The notes: generated from the letters alone by a model not told the origin. 64,000 nucleotides of DNA from Spongilla lacustris (GCA_949361645.1 OX442415.1:15252331-15316330), one strand, 5' to 3'. Counted from the first letter of the stretch, positions 36,128-48,833 are shown. Made by a program: numbers and translations.

Positions 36128-36693
36128 CAATTTATGTTTCGATCCTTGTTCTTTTTTCGTACTAGAAACTGGGCTGGAAACGAGGAACGTATGTTTGGAA
36201 ACCGAATCCCGAGCCGCTTTATGGGTAGTCTCGTTCCAAGACCCACATACGGCAGTAGCGGATTCCTTTACATCACCACTACGCGGGATAAGATTAAGGA
36301 AAATGACTGACAACAATGTATTGATAATGTTCAATTTGTGCACAATGTCCTGTCAATGCAAAGAATGAGATGCTTTTACAAAGAAAATAAATGTATATAA
36401 TTTATATACAACTTTCTAAATTACAAAATCACGCAAATTAATAACATTGCATATCATTACAATGGTCAGTTAAAATAAATAGCACAGTAAAGATGCTAAA
36501 ATGTGTTGTTTGGGTGGAAGGAGTGCTGCTCCATCCTCAAACCCTAGACCACATCACCATTTCACTCTAGAACATGTGTGTGTGTGTGTGTACATGCGTC
36601 AGTGTCTCGGCAATCCACACAGAATCCTGATCGTGAGTACATTTTGCTCCAGTGCAGAGCTATTCCTCAGTCCCTGGGGATACTTCTAGGCAT
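36128..36693 (+). repeat. 545-bp dispersed repeat, copy B
   Basis: Nearly identical to 5489-6034, with a few substitutions and small indels (for example an extra CCGAATCCCGAGCCGC segment near 36203). The surroundings on both sides differ, showing it is a mobile or duplicated unit. Confidence 0.85.
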
Positions 36694-36954
36694 ATATGGA
36701 GAGGGCAAAAATGATTTTAGGGCAATACTTACATGAAGGTTCGTAACGGAAAGCTTTTTGTCTAAACATCGGAGCGCTGAGCATGAGCAGTCTACCACTA
36801 GGTCGAAGAGCCTCTGCATCAGGCCCAAAGCACACTCCACCCCCTCCAATGTTATGGCATTAGGACTATAATAGCTGGCATGAGTGGCATCAGGTCCAAG
36901 TGGCCCCAAAACGCAGTGTGGCTTGTGCATTTAAAAATTACACATCCAATTTCT

Positions 36955-37095
36955 CCTCTTCTGCTATTGCTAGTTAGGAATGAGTTTACTACGTATGACT
37001 GGTATGCTTTGCTTTGCCATCTTCCGAGCTTCTGAATGGTGTCAGTGGGAAGGCCTGCTCTAGTGGCTACTGTACATGGCTGCACCAATGTGAGA
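36955..37095 (-). pseudogene. Tyrosine recombinase C-terminal fragment
   Basis: A minus-strand reading contains RAGLPTDTIQKLGRWQSKAYQSYV (37065-36990). GRWxSxAYxxY at the C-terminus, with the last Tyr as nucleophile, is the hallmark of DIRS/Crypton-type tyrosine recombinases. The preceding Arg/His motifs are not readable in one frame, so this is a decayed scrap. It could belong to the DIRS element type whose Gag and pol pieces occur at 14-21 kb. Confidence 0.6.
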
Positions 37096-37329
37096 GATAA
37101 ACAGGTGGAGTGGAAGCTCTTGGATGTGGTGGCCTCTCACCTTTGAAGTGGAAGAGGGGTGAGGAGTGAGTGGAACAGCGACAGCATTCCCCGGCTGTAG
37201 GCCTCCATTGCAGGAACTGCACACATGTGCCTGCCTTTGGTACACCCAATGCACCTGCCCATGTGTTATGGTTTCATATATGACCAGCTTCCAAATATGA
37301 GTTATTTTTTTAAAGCAGTTATATTGCTA

Positions 37330-37402
37330 ACACAAAACATAAAACATACACACACACATACACACAACACATTGTACACACACACACACACACACACACA
37401 CA
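37330..37402. repeat. (CA)n microsatellite
   Basis: CA dinucleotide tracts interrupted by ACAACACATTGTA. Confidence 0.9.
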
Positions 37403-37717
37403 TTTGTACAGGTTTTACTCTGTTCCAGCTTCACAAAGTTTTTCACTGTTACATTCGTGGCAGTGTACCATAGGATCTCAATCACTCAGCCATACACCTT
37501 GTGTGTTCTGCCAGCAGCAAAGGGCTCCTGAATTGTTTTACATAGTAATTTACAACTGAGCTAAGGGGTGGGGCATATGAGTTACATGTACTTACTACCT
37601 TTCGCTAAATAAATAGGTACCCTCTGAACATGTAATATTTAATCTCCCACTTTCATAATGGACACCAATTGCTCCGTGCATTTACTCTCCATCATGTCAT
37701 GATGAATTCAAAATAGT

Positions 37718-38245
37718 ATGATGTGTTATCCACACGTATGGAATGGCTGTATTTCCCATGCGTGGCCAGATGGTCCCAATGAAACGTCTGCAAAGTCTGT
37801 ATCCACACAGCTTTTAAATCAGTATTTTCACTCTCTCCCGTCCCATTATGGCTATGAAAATAGATTAAAGGTTAAAGAAAATGGAGAATTGAAGTTTTAT
37901 ACATTTAAACACCTGCAGTACTATATATACAGGTCATCTGATCCTTCTTTATCAGCTGTAGTAGCAGCAGCAGAGGAGCTATGTGGGTCACAGAAGTTTC
38001 TAATAGATTTTTTAATAGATGAGGACAGTGACATTGTTTTGCCGTATATTGCTCCCAAATGTGAGTTGCACCACGATTGCTTGGCTTTTCATGGCTGCGA
38101 ATCAATGGTATCAAGAATATCGCAACTTTTTGTATGCATTTTTTGTGGAATGAGACGCGCCAATGATTTTGGCAAATCGCGTCCCGCTCAATGTATGGGG
38201 AGGCGGTGGTTACATCATCGGCGCGAATCGAGCGGGAAAAAGTGA
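37718..38245 (+). CDS. Unidentified 175-codon ORF
   Basis: Open from ATG at 37718 to a stop at 38243-38245. The composition is protein-like (FLIDFLIDEDSDIVLPYIAPKC, then a cluster of Cys/His: CELHHDCLAFHGCES and FVCIFCGM). The Cys/His cluster could bind zinc, but spacing fits no family I know. The minus strand is also open over much of it. No splice partner was identified. Function unknown; it may be a decayed element gene. Confidence 0.3.
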   Translation: MMCYPHVWNGCISHAWPDGPNETSAKSVSTQLLNQYFHSLPSHYGYENRLKVKENGELKFYTFKHLQYYIYRSSDPSLSAVVAAAEELCGSQKFLIDFLIDEDSDIVLPYIAPKCELHHDCLAFHGCESMVSRISQLFVCIFCGMRRANDFGKSRPAQCMGRRWLHHRRESSGKK

Positions 38246-38743
38246 ACATGTTAACTCAGATGGCATAAAAATTAACGAACAGAACAAATGCATGCATAGG
38301 TTTAGGACCTCTGTACCTAAAACCGAATTTGAAGCGATTTCATTACTCCTACAGAAAGTTATGTTGGGTTTGAACCAGTGGGGTATCGAACGTTGCAATG
38401 CTGGCACGGAGCAAGTACAAGACACCAAAATGTATTTTACCATAGAGCAATGGTGTAGTATGAAGTCATGAAAATAGGAAGTCGATAGCCTTTACCGTTC
38501 GGACGATATAGCGATACAACACGATTATTTTATAATGTTATAAAAAATAGAAAGTTTTCGCGGATACTGATTGTCCCATGATACTCCCATCTAATAATAA
38601 TAAATTGTACGTAGATAGCAACTGGCAATAACACATGACGAAATCTTACAAACAGAAATTTAATCTTCAAGGTGACATCAGCACTGAGTCTACAGTTCCG
38701 GTACTGGGAGAGCAACCTTATGCGCCTGTCATTGTAACATGGG

Positions 38744-38749
38744 TACCCC

Positions 38750-38780
<31 letters not shown>

Positions 38781-39128
38781 ATTGGGGCCAATGACGGGAT
38801 TTGACCTTTATTAAATCAAATGCCCCACTGTTGGGGATTAATAACCAGTCAAATTGCCCGTCCACCCACGCGTGTTTTGGTATCGGGTGATCGATCCTGT
38901 TAATATAAATTCTTGTATGTGTTTTGATACAACACTGCGCTGTGTCGGCGCTCGATCTGTTGCGTTGTTCGAATTCTCTCTCGATCCTACCTTTTTCCGG
39001 ACCCGCACACAGATATACCCTGCATACGTGCGTAGGCATATCAGAGATTTGCATATATACACTCGTGTCTTGCACAACAAATCCAGAAATATGCTGTGAC
39101 AGAAGCAATTTATAAGCGCTTGCATGCA

Positions 39129-39160
<32 letters not shown>

Positions 39161-39162
39161 CA

Positions 39163-39261
<99 letters not shown>

Positions 39262-39262
39262 G
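38744..39262. repeat. Poly-C run and (CA)n microsatellite around an unannotated spacer
   Basis: C homopolymer at 38750-38780, then about 340 bp without a recognised gene, then GCAC repeats at 39125-39148 grading into a 110-base CA tract to 39260. Confidence 0.8.
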
Positions 39263-39343
39263 GGGACTTTGAGTAGTTTGCTATATACAATTAAAAACAA
39301 AATACAAAACACGAACAAATAAAACAACATCCGCATGCAGAGA

Positions 39344-42300
39344 TCAACAGCAACTATCACAAAAATATTGTTCCGGTATTGACTCCTCAGATACGCCAAC
39401 ACAAACAAAGTGATACCACGTGTCACAACCATCACAACAAATCCAATTCTCCACCTTCGATGTGTACTCTTTGTACACATCATGACAGACACCACAACTG
39501 TACTGTAATGTAGCAGATTTCTCCTTTGCCTTTTGTTTGCGAGTTTGTGCTGCCTTTTTCCCTGCATTCTTTCGAATGGTAGCAACACTTGCAAGGTGAT
39601 TAAACCACATCTTGACTTCTGCAGGAGGGAGAAGTACCTTCCTTGCTGCTTCTTCAATCACAGCAGGTGTTAGTGATCTTCATTGTACATGTCAAAATAC
39701 TCCTTCAGAATTGCAGATGGAGGTTTAAACATGGGAAGTATATCTGTGTGCAATGCTTGAAGTGGTGTCATAAAATGCCCATAGCAATCACCCTTGCACT
39801 GATTACAGTCACCTCCATAAGGTTTTTCTGGGTTGGGAATTGGTAAGGGTAAGTAAGCTATACTGCGGCCACCATTAAACCATGTAGGCAAATCATCGGA
39901 CCCTTCCTTACAAACTGGATGAGAGCAGCTACTTTTCATGCAACACACAAGATAAAACAGGTACTGTATAGGTATGTTCTTGACAGAATGATGTAACTTT
40001 ATATCACTTATTCTTTCGAAGTGGGCATACAGGACAGGTTGCAGTGCACGTAACTTTTGTTTCTGTTCACGTGAACCCTTCAAATACTGCAGCAGGTGTG
40101 TCCTCCTTTCTTGGTCCACTGTTGAATTGGCCCCACGAAACAACTGTATCCTAGTTTCCCCACATGAGCAACCATTACTTTATTCATGTAAACTTCTGTG
40201 GCTAAGTCCATGTTGTGAGCCAACTTTACCGGATCTACCTTTCCAGTGGTGGGATCTAAACAAGATCCAGCAAGTGTAAAGGGAATAAACAGACTTGCAT
40301 GGCCAAGAGCTAAACAACCATTTTGTAGTTCTACTCGATTTAAATAGCTAGCTCCACTGTTACGAGCACTTACTAAAGTAGCAATACTTTGTTTTTCAAA
40401 ATGCCTTTCTGTCCATAGAAACTGCACCTCTTCATGACTAGGGCCTTCATCACTAGCACCATCAACTCTAATACATTCTATTTGCTTTGGTGTTTTGGTT
40501 GCAGGGTTTATAAATGCCTGTGCCATTGATTCACAAGTTTCTAACATTCTAAGATCTGCCGCATGTTGTGTTGGGTTTTTAGGATACACAGCAGTAGCTT
40601 TAACTACACCAGCACATAGTTCTGGCGTTGTTTTGGTACCGGTAAAATTGTAAGATGTAGTTTGAAGTGTAGAAGGATACTTATTTACATAATCTGTATA
40701 TGTAGTCACAGAGTCATGTCCCTGGACAGTCAGTGTTCTATGAAGTCTATGAGTTGCCATTGTGTCAAGTCTAAACCCTGCAGCATCATCCCTATTGATA
40801 TTCAGAATATTTGTTCCATCAGTGTATTGTAAATGATTTAGACCTCTATAGAGTGCTGCACTCCAATGACTATCAGGGCTGTATTTCAGTTGAAATCCTT
40901 TCCTTGCGCGACGAGATGTTACCTGTGCAATACGTTTTGCTGAAACTCGTCGTTTGTTCCTAGCCACACACAACTGCACTACAGTACCATATCCAATTTT
41001 TCGTTTGTATATTTGCTCAAGATGTTGTTTTATAGCAGTATATGTAGCCTTTTGTTTCACTTTGGTATTGCCATCAAATGTTAGTACCCCTGTACGCCGC
41101 CATGCATCAGCCCCTATATTCCTCTCTTGTACAAATTCTTCAATAACCCTTCCAATGTCCTTACATTCAGATAGAATTCTACTATTACGCTTGCTCTTTT
41201 TCCTGCACAGAAAGTGTCCTTCAGCAATCTTTTTGTGCTTTAGGTACTTTGCATGACGTCTCACAGAAGTTCGGCACCTAGACACTAGTGCTTTGACTCG
41301 AATGTCATTCAAATCTTTTAACCCTACAAACTCTTCAGCATTTTCATTTTCAGAATCTGACACTATTAATCCATTTAGAGCTGAGGCTTCCCGTTCATAC
41401 AGTTGACAACTAAAGTCCCTGTCATACACAAATGCTTGATGTGATAGCTTAAGCAATGCTTTCTGTGCATCATCTAGCTCATTGGAAGAAACTAGGCTAT
41501 CGTAAACTGTGTCAAGAGCTGAAGCAAATTTGATCCCACATTGTTCCTCTATCGAATCACAAAACTGGAACCAGTTACAATTGGATAGTATAACCTCCTG
41601 AATTAGACAGTTTCTATCTATTGGAAGTGACACTGCAGTGTTAGAACATTCTCTAGCATCACCTAAGCTGGTCTGATCATCAGTAATTGCACTGTCCTTA
41701 TCTCTGTCCCTTGTACTAACTTTATCGCAGATAACTTCACTATCCTCACCAACATCACTATCACCCCTTGTGCCAACGTTATCCGCACTGATGACTTCAA
41801 CAACACTGTCATCCCTTGTGCCAACTTTATCACTGATAATTTCACTATTCTCACAAACATCACTATCACCCCTTGTGCCAACTTTATCACTGATAACTTC
41901 ACTATTCTCACAAACGTCACTATCACCCCTTGTGCCAACTATACCACTGATGACTTCAACAACATCACTATCACCCCTTGTGCCAACTTTATCACAGATA
42001 ACTTCACTATCCTCACCAACATCACTATCACCCCTTGTGCCAACGTTATCCGCACTGATGACTTCAACAACACTGTCATCCCTTGTGCCAACTTTATCAC
42101 TGATAATTTCACTATTCTCACAAACATCACTATCACCCCTTGTGCCAACTTTATCACTGATAACTTCACTATTCTCACAAACGTCACTATCACCCCTTGT
42201 GCCAACTATACCACTGATGACTTCAACAACATCACTATCACCCCTTGTGCCAACTTTATCACAGATAACTTCACTATTCTCACAAACATCACTATCACCC

Positions 42301-43897
42301 TTTGTGCCAACTTTATCACTGATAACTTCACTATTCTCACAAATATCACTATCACCCCTTGTGCCAATTATACCACTGATGACTTCAACATCACTATCAC
42401 CACTTGTGCCAACTATATCACAGATGACTTCACTATCCTCACCAACATCACTGTCACTGATGTCTTCACTGTCCTCACCATCATCATCATTGTTACTATC
42501 GTTGTCACTTTCACTATCACAATTCACTTCAAACCCCATTGCCTCTAAGAGTGACCTTTCTTTTAGAATGCTAATCTGGTCAATACATTCTCTAACTGTC
42601 TGCATGTCATGAATAGATTTTTCTAGCTGTTCATTGCGTTGCATCATACGTGTCATGCCATAATGTTTTTTTGCACACTTTGCAGAAAGACCAAGTACTT
42701 TGAATACCCTGTAGGACAAACACATACGTTCGTATTCTGTTTGACCAAGACTGAGCAGTTTTTTGAATTCTGTTTTGCTTATACTTTGTGAACTCTGAGA
42801 TTGTTGTGTGATACACTCTAGCATAAAAGCAACCTTAATGTAGTCAGTGCCAGGAATATACTCCTGCACTAAAAGTTCACACTTCCCACTGTTTGAGGAA
42901 CTTGTGCAAATTATTACCAAAGGCATTTTCATAAATTTTTGTTTTGCATTTTCAGATTGATAAACTACCATTGAAAACACAGTTTTAGCAACATGTGCTA
43001 GAGAGCAGATACCATTTTCCATTATTATTTGAGCTGCTGTTATCATTCTACTGCAGTCTCGGTTACAAGCATTATGGTTCATCTCACAATATACTGCCAT
43101 AGCTTAGCAATACTCATACAAATTTAAGTCTACAACAGAAGAAATATATATACCCTTACATGGAGTTGAATAGGTTGCACCTTCAGATTGATATTTCATA
43201 AATTTATGCAAAATTGCAGAGTTCGGCCTCCCTGCAAACGTTAGTAATGATACACTTAGGATGGAGGGAGGCCCTTGTAAAAAGGGGTATGTTCATTGGT
43301 TGTTGCAGGTGATTGTATACATGAAGAGGAACTGCTACTTGATGATTCTGATAACTCTGATTCAGAAGATGATTTTCTCATATAATACCATTTAGACTTT
43401 TTGTTTTTTCTTTCTAGAACAGATAATTCAGTTTGTAGTACGTTCTTTTCCAATTTTAATGATCGTATTTCTTCCATAAGCTCATCACAACGTTTATAGT
43501 TCTTTGCATGCTCAGAGACACTACAGCTGCTTTCCTTAAAGTGAATAGACTTCTCAATGTCAGTTAACTTGCTTTGCAGCTCAAGCATTTGTTGAACACG
43601 AGTATATGAATCTAACTTCTGACGTTTAGCAATTGAACTTTCAGTAGGAGGTACCACTTGAATAGATCGAGATTGTCCCTTTTTATATTGGTAACCATCA
43701 TCATGAACTCCTGTACGTGCATTAGCAAACAGTTCATTTCTGTTACAAAGCAAAGTGGGATTGCCAAGAGCTAGTTTATAAGCAGCTTCATTTACGCACT
43801 TTTTATAAGAGTTTAGAGGCTCTTTCTTGTACAATTTAGACAGTTTTTCAATACTTGTATCCAAACAATGATCTTCACTCCCACAAAGGGAATCTAA
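39344..43897 (-). pseudogene. Putative DDE transposase with C-terminal PHD finger, frameshifted
   Basis: A large minus-strand gene read in pieces. An exon at 43256-43897, opening at acceptor AATAG, is basic and coiled-coil rich (HEDGYQYKKGQSRS-like, NKKSKWYY). A 1006-codon frame (43100-40080) has an acidic repeat region, then SPDSHWSAALYRGLNHLQYT, LNINRDDAAGFRLDTMATHR, CIRVDGASDEGPSHEEVQF and NSGASYLNRVELQNGCLALGH; the conserved Asp, Asp and Glu in these blocks could be a DDE triad. A one-base loss near 40175 shifts the frame (NGCSCGETRIQLFRGANS) and another near 39665 shifts it again (LTPAVIEEAARK). The final frame ends in a PHD finger, CGVCHDVYKEY...NWICCDGCDTWYHFVC...CDSC. From memory similar proteins are multi-copy in sponges and cnidarians. 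The nuclease role is inference. Confidence 0.55.
41700..42430 (-). repeat. Coding acidic repeat with 267-bp tandem duplication
   Basis: Inside the large frame, about 57-bp units encode VGTRGDSDVCENSEVISDK-like 19-mers. A block of several units is duplicated as 267 bp (89 codons), so the frame is kept. Asp/Glu/Ser-rich composition suggests a disordered acidic linker. Confidence 0.85.
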
Positions 43898-43960
43898 CTA
43901 TTGGGAGGTGAATGTAATAATTAAATGATCATATAGTTATGTAAAATCATTTTAATAGCA

Positions 43961-45038
43961 TACAGTGCATAACATGCTAGTTTATTATATATATTTTACA
44001 TAACTTTTACATTTGAGTGGATTTTAATTACGGAATATTGTTTATGCATCATTTTGGTATTAAAAATACAAAACAACAACTGCTCACGTGACTTCCTCAT
44101 TGCATAACGTTTCATTTTCATTAACTACCCTAAACAAGTAGTTTTTAGGGGATTTCATGCTGGATTGCGCTGAAATTTGGTGTGTAAGTATAACATGAAC
44201 CCTTATCTAAAACTACCGTGTCCGATTTTGAATGTGGGAAACAGTTTCGGTATTGGCATCCTTTACGGACAGATTTTTGTTTAGTATGCTTTTTTGTTGC
44301 GTGCGCGCTCTGAAGTCCCAGGATCAGCTAGTGGATAGTGAAAATGATGGTTGAATCCAAGGCAGTTGCATTAGTGACTTTCCTGATGGTTTGGCAGTGA
44401 ATAGAAAGCTCTCTAAGTTGGACGATGGAGAAAAGTCGGCCATATACAATGAAATAAAATGTCAGTGTATTTTGTGGGAGTGGTGATTAAGTCGGCAACG
44501 GTTCTTTTGCTCTTCAGAGGTGCCCAAATAGATGCTAATGCTTTCCTACATCTAATTTATTGCCCACTTGTGGTCTCCAGCCAGGTTTGGTTTTGAAAGA
44601 ACGTTACCACTCTCACTTTTCAACCATCATTTTACTATCTACTAGCTGATCCTGGGACTTCAGATCACGCACCCAACGAAATGGCATACTAAACACAATT
44701 CCCTCTAAAAATCTGTTGCCAATACCTAAACTGTTTACCATATTCAAAATTGGACACATGTTATACTTACACCACCGAATTTCAGAGCAATCCAGCATGT
44801 AGCGGTGGAGAACTCCACTAAAAACTACTTATTTAGGGTAGATACTGAAGATAAAACGCTATGCAATCAGGAAGTGGCGTGAGCAGTTGTGGTTTTGTAT
44901 TTTTAATGCCAGATGATGCATAAACAATATTCTGTAATTAGATTCTGGATATATCCCAAACCATGTTTTTAAAAAGTCCACTCAAATGTAAAAGTGATGC
45001 AAAAATTTTTATCATCAACTAGCATGTTATGCACTGTA
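43961..45038. mobile_element. 1.08-kb foldback element
   Basis: Arms of about 390 and 420 bp are imperfect reverse complements. The left starts TACAGTGCATAACATGCTAG; the right ends CTAGCATGTTATGCACTGTA; the inner arm ends are GATCAGCTAGTGGATAG and CTATCTACTAGCTGATC. The loop is about 270 bp. The bases AGCA flank both sides and may be a target duplication. It lies just 5' of the first visible exon of the PHD-finger gene. No ORF of note. Confidence 0.8.
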
Positions 45039-45131
45039 AGCATTCCATTAATATTAATACTTGGCTTTTTAGGTGTTTTAAAGATGAATGATACTTACAT
45101 GTGAATATTAATTAACGGTTTCCCCGCGAAC

Positions 45132-45191
45132 GTCGCTTATAAGCGACACAATTATTACGTACGGTCACCGCGGACGTCGCTTATAAGCGAC
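45132..45191. repeat. Twin 16-bp perfect palindromes
   Basis: GTCGCTTATAAGCGAC occurs at 45132-45147 and 45176-45191, each preceded by CGCGAAC/CGCGGAC, in a direct repeat of 44 bp. Confidence 0.95.
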
Positions 45192-45212
45192 AAAACAACA
45201 TGTTGATAGTTA

Positions 45213-46098
45213 CAGTGGCGTATTTAGGGGGGGGCTCAGGGGGCTAAGGCACCCCCCTCCGACCCAAGAATGAATATAATTAAAATAATCAAATCGTGAG
45301 TACGCTCATAATTTCCCTTCGCAGGCATATACGTACGCTTTAGCGCGGTAATTTAATTCAATTCACTTTAACATCACTATATAAGATTACCGTAAAGTCC
45401 ACTCTGCCCCCACCGAAAAAAAATGTCTCGTGTTTAAACGAGCGTATCTTCGTAATCATGAACGCAGCTGCATGCGTGCCGTTCTTTAAAATCCTGTTGC
45501 CTGGAGTACCAGCTCTTTCCTGAAATGCTTAACAGGGTGTCGGGAAGCGTTAACGATTACGAAGATGCGCTAGTTTAAAACACGAGACATTTTGGACATG
45601 TATATACGTAGTTGGATTCCGTTGACTGTTAGTCGTCCTCCAGCTGAAAAGCGCATTTTAGTTACTACTTCGTCAACCACTTGAAGCCAGGTGTTGATTA
45701 CATGCACTTTTACAATATAAATTTATCCTTGGCATGGATACAATTTCAGAAGTTTGCAGATCTTCCATCAGCAGATTGTACCCACAGTATTAAAGCTGCA
45801 TTGCTGGCAAATGCCAGAGCGCTTATCGGTATTCACAACATACTCAGCGGATCATTTAGTGTGCCGCTAATGCACTCCGGCTTCGGCGCGGCGGCTTCTG
45901 GATAGATATATATGCATGCACCCTATTAATGTATGCGCTCGGCGCCATCCTTGGCGATTGCAGACATTCTTGCCGATTGAGCCGTTGTATTTCTGTTAAA
46001 CTATACTGCTGAGTGGGCGTGGTTGCAAAAAATTTCGCGCGCGCGAAGCGCGCTATCCGTTCGGCTCCCCCCTCCTTCAATTTCTGGATACGCGCCTG
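45213..46098. mobile_element. 886-bp inverted-end element with AGTTA target duplication
   Basis: The left end CAGTGGCGTATTTAGGGGGG and the right end CCCCTCC...CTGGATACGCGCCTG are imperfect inverted repeats (11 of the outer 15 match). AGTTA flanks both ends (45208-45212, 46099-46103). G-rich/C-rich subterminal tracts are present. No transposase ORF, so non-autonomous; superfamily uncertain. Confidence 0.65.
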
Positions 46099-46103
46099 AG
46101 TTA

Positions 46104-47825
46104 CACAAGTGTAACTGTTCGCCCATCGTACACATAAAGACCAAACCTTAGACATAGCTAGTAGACAGGCATGCGAACAAGAATCAACATAGTTTGAGCA
46201 ACGTTACGTTCACAAATATACATTTCTATAACGCCCATACGGTAGAATATTTGGGTGTGTCCGAGCATCATGTGAGGACAGCTGGTACGGTCGTATCGAG
46301 TGGTATATTGGTGTCTTGAAAAGTTATAAAGATGACTCAGGGTCAAGAAAACATGTTCTGATTTAGTAGTGTTCAGCTTCACTAAAGAAAGAAAACGGCA
46401 GGAGTTCAAAGTACGCTCCATCATAAATAATGTTGGGACAATTCAATGTACGGCGCTCGTACGTACGCTAGCACTGTTCAGCTTGTTTTCACGCACAAAT
46501 CGTATATAAAATACATGCCTTCATCCTTAAATACTTGCCTAACAGTCCAGCGACGATAGTAGTTAGATTTCAAGTTCATAGCGTCTATGGCAACGGCAGC
46601 GTCTCTGTAGGTAACCGACTCATTTGCTCACGGTAGGTTACGGATACCTTATCAGTGTGCTACAAACAATCAGTTCATACCAGCGTGTAGAGAAATCACT
46701 TCCCTAACTGAATTTCAAAAGTTGCACTAAGAAGACTCGTTCGGTTCAAAAGTTATTTGGTGCTAATGACACTGTATCTAAAAATAGCAAATATCAATAA
46801 TTAAATTCCGCGGTTACGTAGCTATAATTGATAATTAAATTAGCGGGTAAACCGTTAAAGGAGGAGTTGGCGTATAAAAGGAGAGTGGATCCAAAAATTT
46901 CAACCGGCCGTGCGGCTGTTTTAAATTTAAAATGGTGGCTCTATATTTATGCATATAGGCTTGGCAACGACAGCGTACATACAAGAGTTCTTCACACATG
47001 TTTTGAATGCCATATCATGAAATAATACCACTAGCTAGCACTCGCGTTTCACAGTCTGAAGTTAATAACACTAAGTTAAAAAACCGATCACATGTTCTTA
47101 TAATCATAATGGCGACCTTAGACAGATACGGCACAAACTACACCTGCAACGGTCCTTTTCCACTAGAGGTGAAAAAGAAACTGTTCTGAGTATAATAGGT
47201 TTAAAGCAGCGAGACTACTACTGGCACTCAGTTAATTGCAAGCGGAACGCTACAATCAGTGTCACTGTGTCAAATGCTTTGCTGGACCGCGTATATTGAC
47301 ACAACCCGAGGGTGTCCAGGCCTCAAGGAGCAGAACATCCTGTTCTTGGAAGGAAATCATGTTGGACCCTGCAGGTTAGTGGGATAGATATACATGTACG
47401 TAGGCCTAGTACGAGAGATGAAGTGCGGCTGTCTTTGCAACCCATCTTGCACTTTGGTATGAGTAACGTAATTAGTAATCCTGTTGCTCTGTATGCTACT
47501 CGCTTAGAAGGGACAGTAGCTATCTCGTATACGTAAGCTAGGGTCAAGTTTGTTTGCCCACACTGCAAGCAGTCATGTGTCTGGGCTAGTTCCAGGGTGC
47601 AGTCTGGTCATTACCTTGCTAATTAGAAGAGTACTGTTTGGATTTAGTAATATCAATGCAAATGCGAGACTTCACCTTTGCTGGCATATTACCTTGCCAG
47701 TACATGACTTTCTCTGTGTTTGCTGGTATGGGTGAAGTGAGGCAGGGATACATCTGCTCAGGTGGGGTCTGAGATGATTGATTTTATTTTTTATATCCTG
47801 TTGTAATCCATGTTCATTCAGTTTA
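46104..47825. other. No recognised gene
   Basis: Short ORFs only. A segment at 47302-47378 (LKEQNILFLEGNHVGP) followed by a GTTAGT donor-like site is protein-like, but no family is recognised. Confidence 0.35.
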
Positions 47826-47938
47826 TGTGAACAGACTGTACCAGCAAGTGGTACCACATGCAGCAAAAGAGTCCATGAAGGCTGCTGTGGAATGTGTGAA
47901 GGCAAGCCCTCACTACGCTACAAGGGGGAGAGGTTAGC
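47826..47938 (+). other. Possible exon of unknown protein
   Basis: After the acceptor-like CATTCAG the reading YVNRLYQQVVPHAAKESM, then KAAVECVKASPHYATRGR, is free of stops and helix-like, and ends at AG/GTTAGC. It could be an upstream exon of the exoribonuclease gene, but I see no family match. Confidence 0.3.
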
Positions 47939-47984
47939 CATTATATTAATTCCCGTCACATACATGTATGTCATTGTGTGTACG

Positions 47985-48680
47985 AGCTACATACATGTAT
48001 GTGGGTATACATATATGTATGTGTGTATACATGTATGTGTGTGCGAGCTACATACATGTATGTGTGTATGAGCTACATACATGTATGTGTGTATGAGCTA
48101 CATACATGTATGTGTGTATGAGCTACATACATGTATGTGTGTACAAGCTACATACATGTATGTGTGTATGAGCTACATACATGTATGTGTGTGCTAGCTA
48201 CATACATGTATGTGTGTATGAGCTACATACATGTATGTGTGTGCGAGCTGCATACATGTGTGCATGTGTATACATATGTATGTGTGTATCAGCTACATAC
48301 ATATATGTGTGTACGAGCTACATGCATGTATGTGTGTATGAGCTACATACATGTATGTGTGTATGAGCTACAAACATGTATGTGTGTACGAGCTACATAC
48401 ATGTATGTGTGTGCGAGCTGCATACATGTGTGTGTATACATATGTATGTGTGTATCAGCTACATACATGTATGTGTGTACGAGCTTCATACATGTATGTG
48501 TGTATGAGCTACATACATGTATGTGTGTATGAGCTACATACATGTATGTGTGTATCAGCTACATACATGTATGTGTGTATGAGCTACATACATGTATGTG
48601 TGTGTGCTAGCTACATACATGTATGTGTGTACAAGCTACATACATGTATGTGTGTACGAGCTACATACATGTAATGTACA
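47985..48680. repeat. 25-bp minisatellite with ACATACATGTATGT core
   Basis: About 27 copies of GTATGAGCTACATACATGTATGTGT with variation in four bases. The unit contains a 14-bp palindrome. As 25 is not a multiple of three, the repeat cycles through frames, so long ORFs on both strands are trivial. It probably lies in an intron of the gene downstream. Confidence 0.9.
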
Positions 48681-48833
48681 TGTGTTATGTGATACCCACA
48701 TCTATGTAGCATGTGTTGTGTCCTCTTATATCTCCTGTGCCTCCTTCAACTTCCCCTCTCACTTTCTTCTTTCCGTCTCACTCACCTCCCTCCCTCACCC
48801 CTATCTCTCCCCTTCCTACACCCTATTTAGCAA

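Noticed and set aside
48131..48674. Cys/Tyr-rich ORFs in the 25-bp array
   Set aside because: The repeat length cycles through all three frames and gives stop-free reading on both strands; not a gene.
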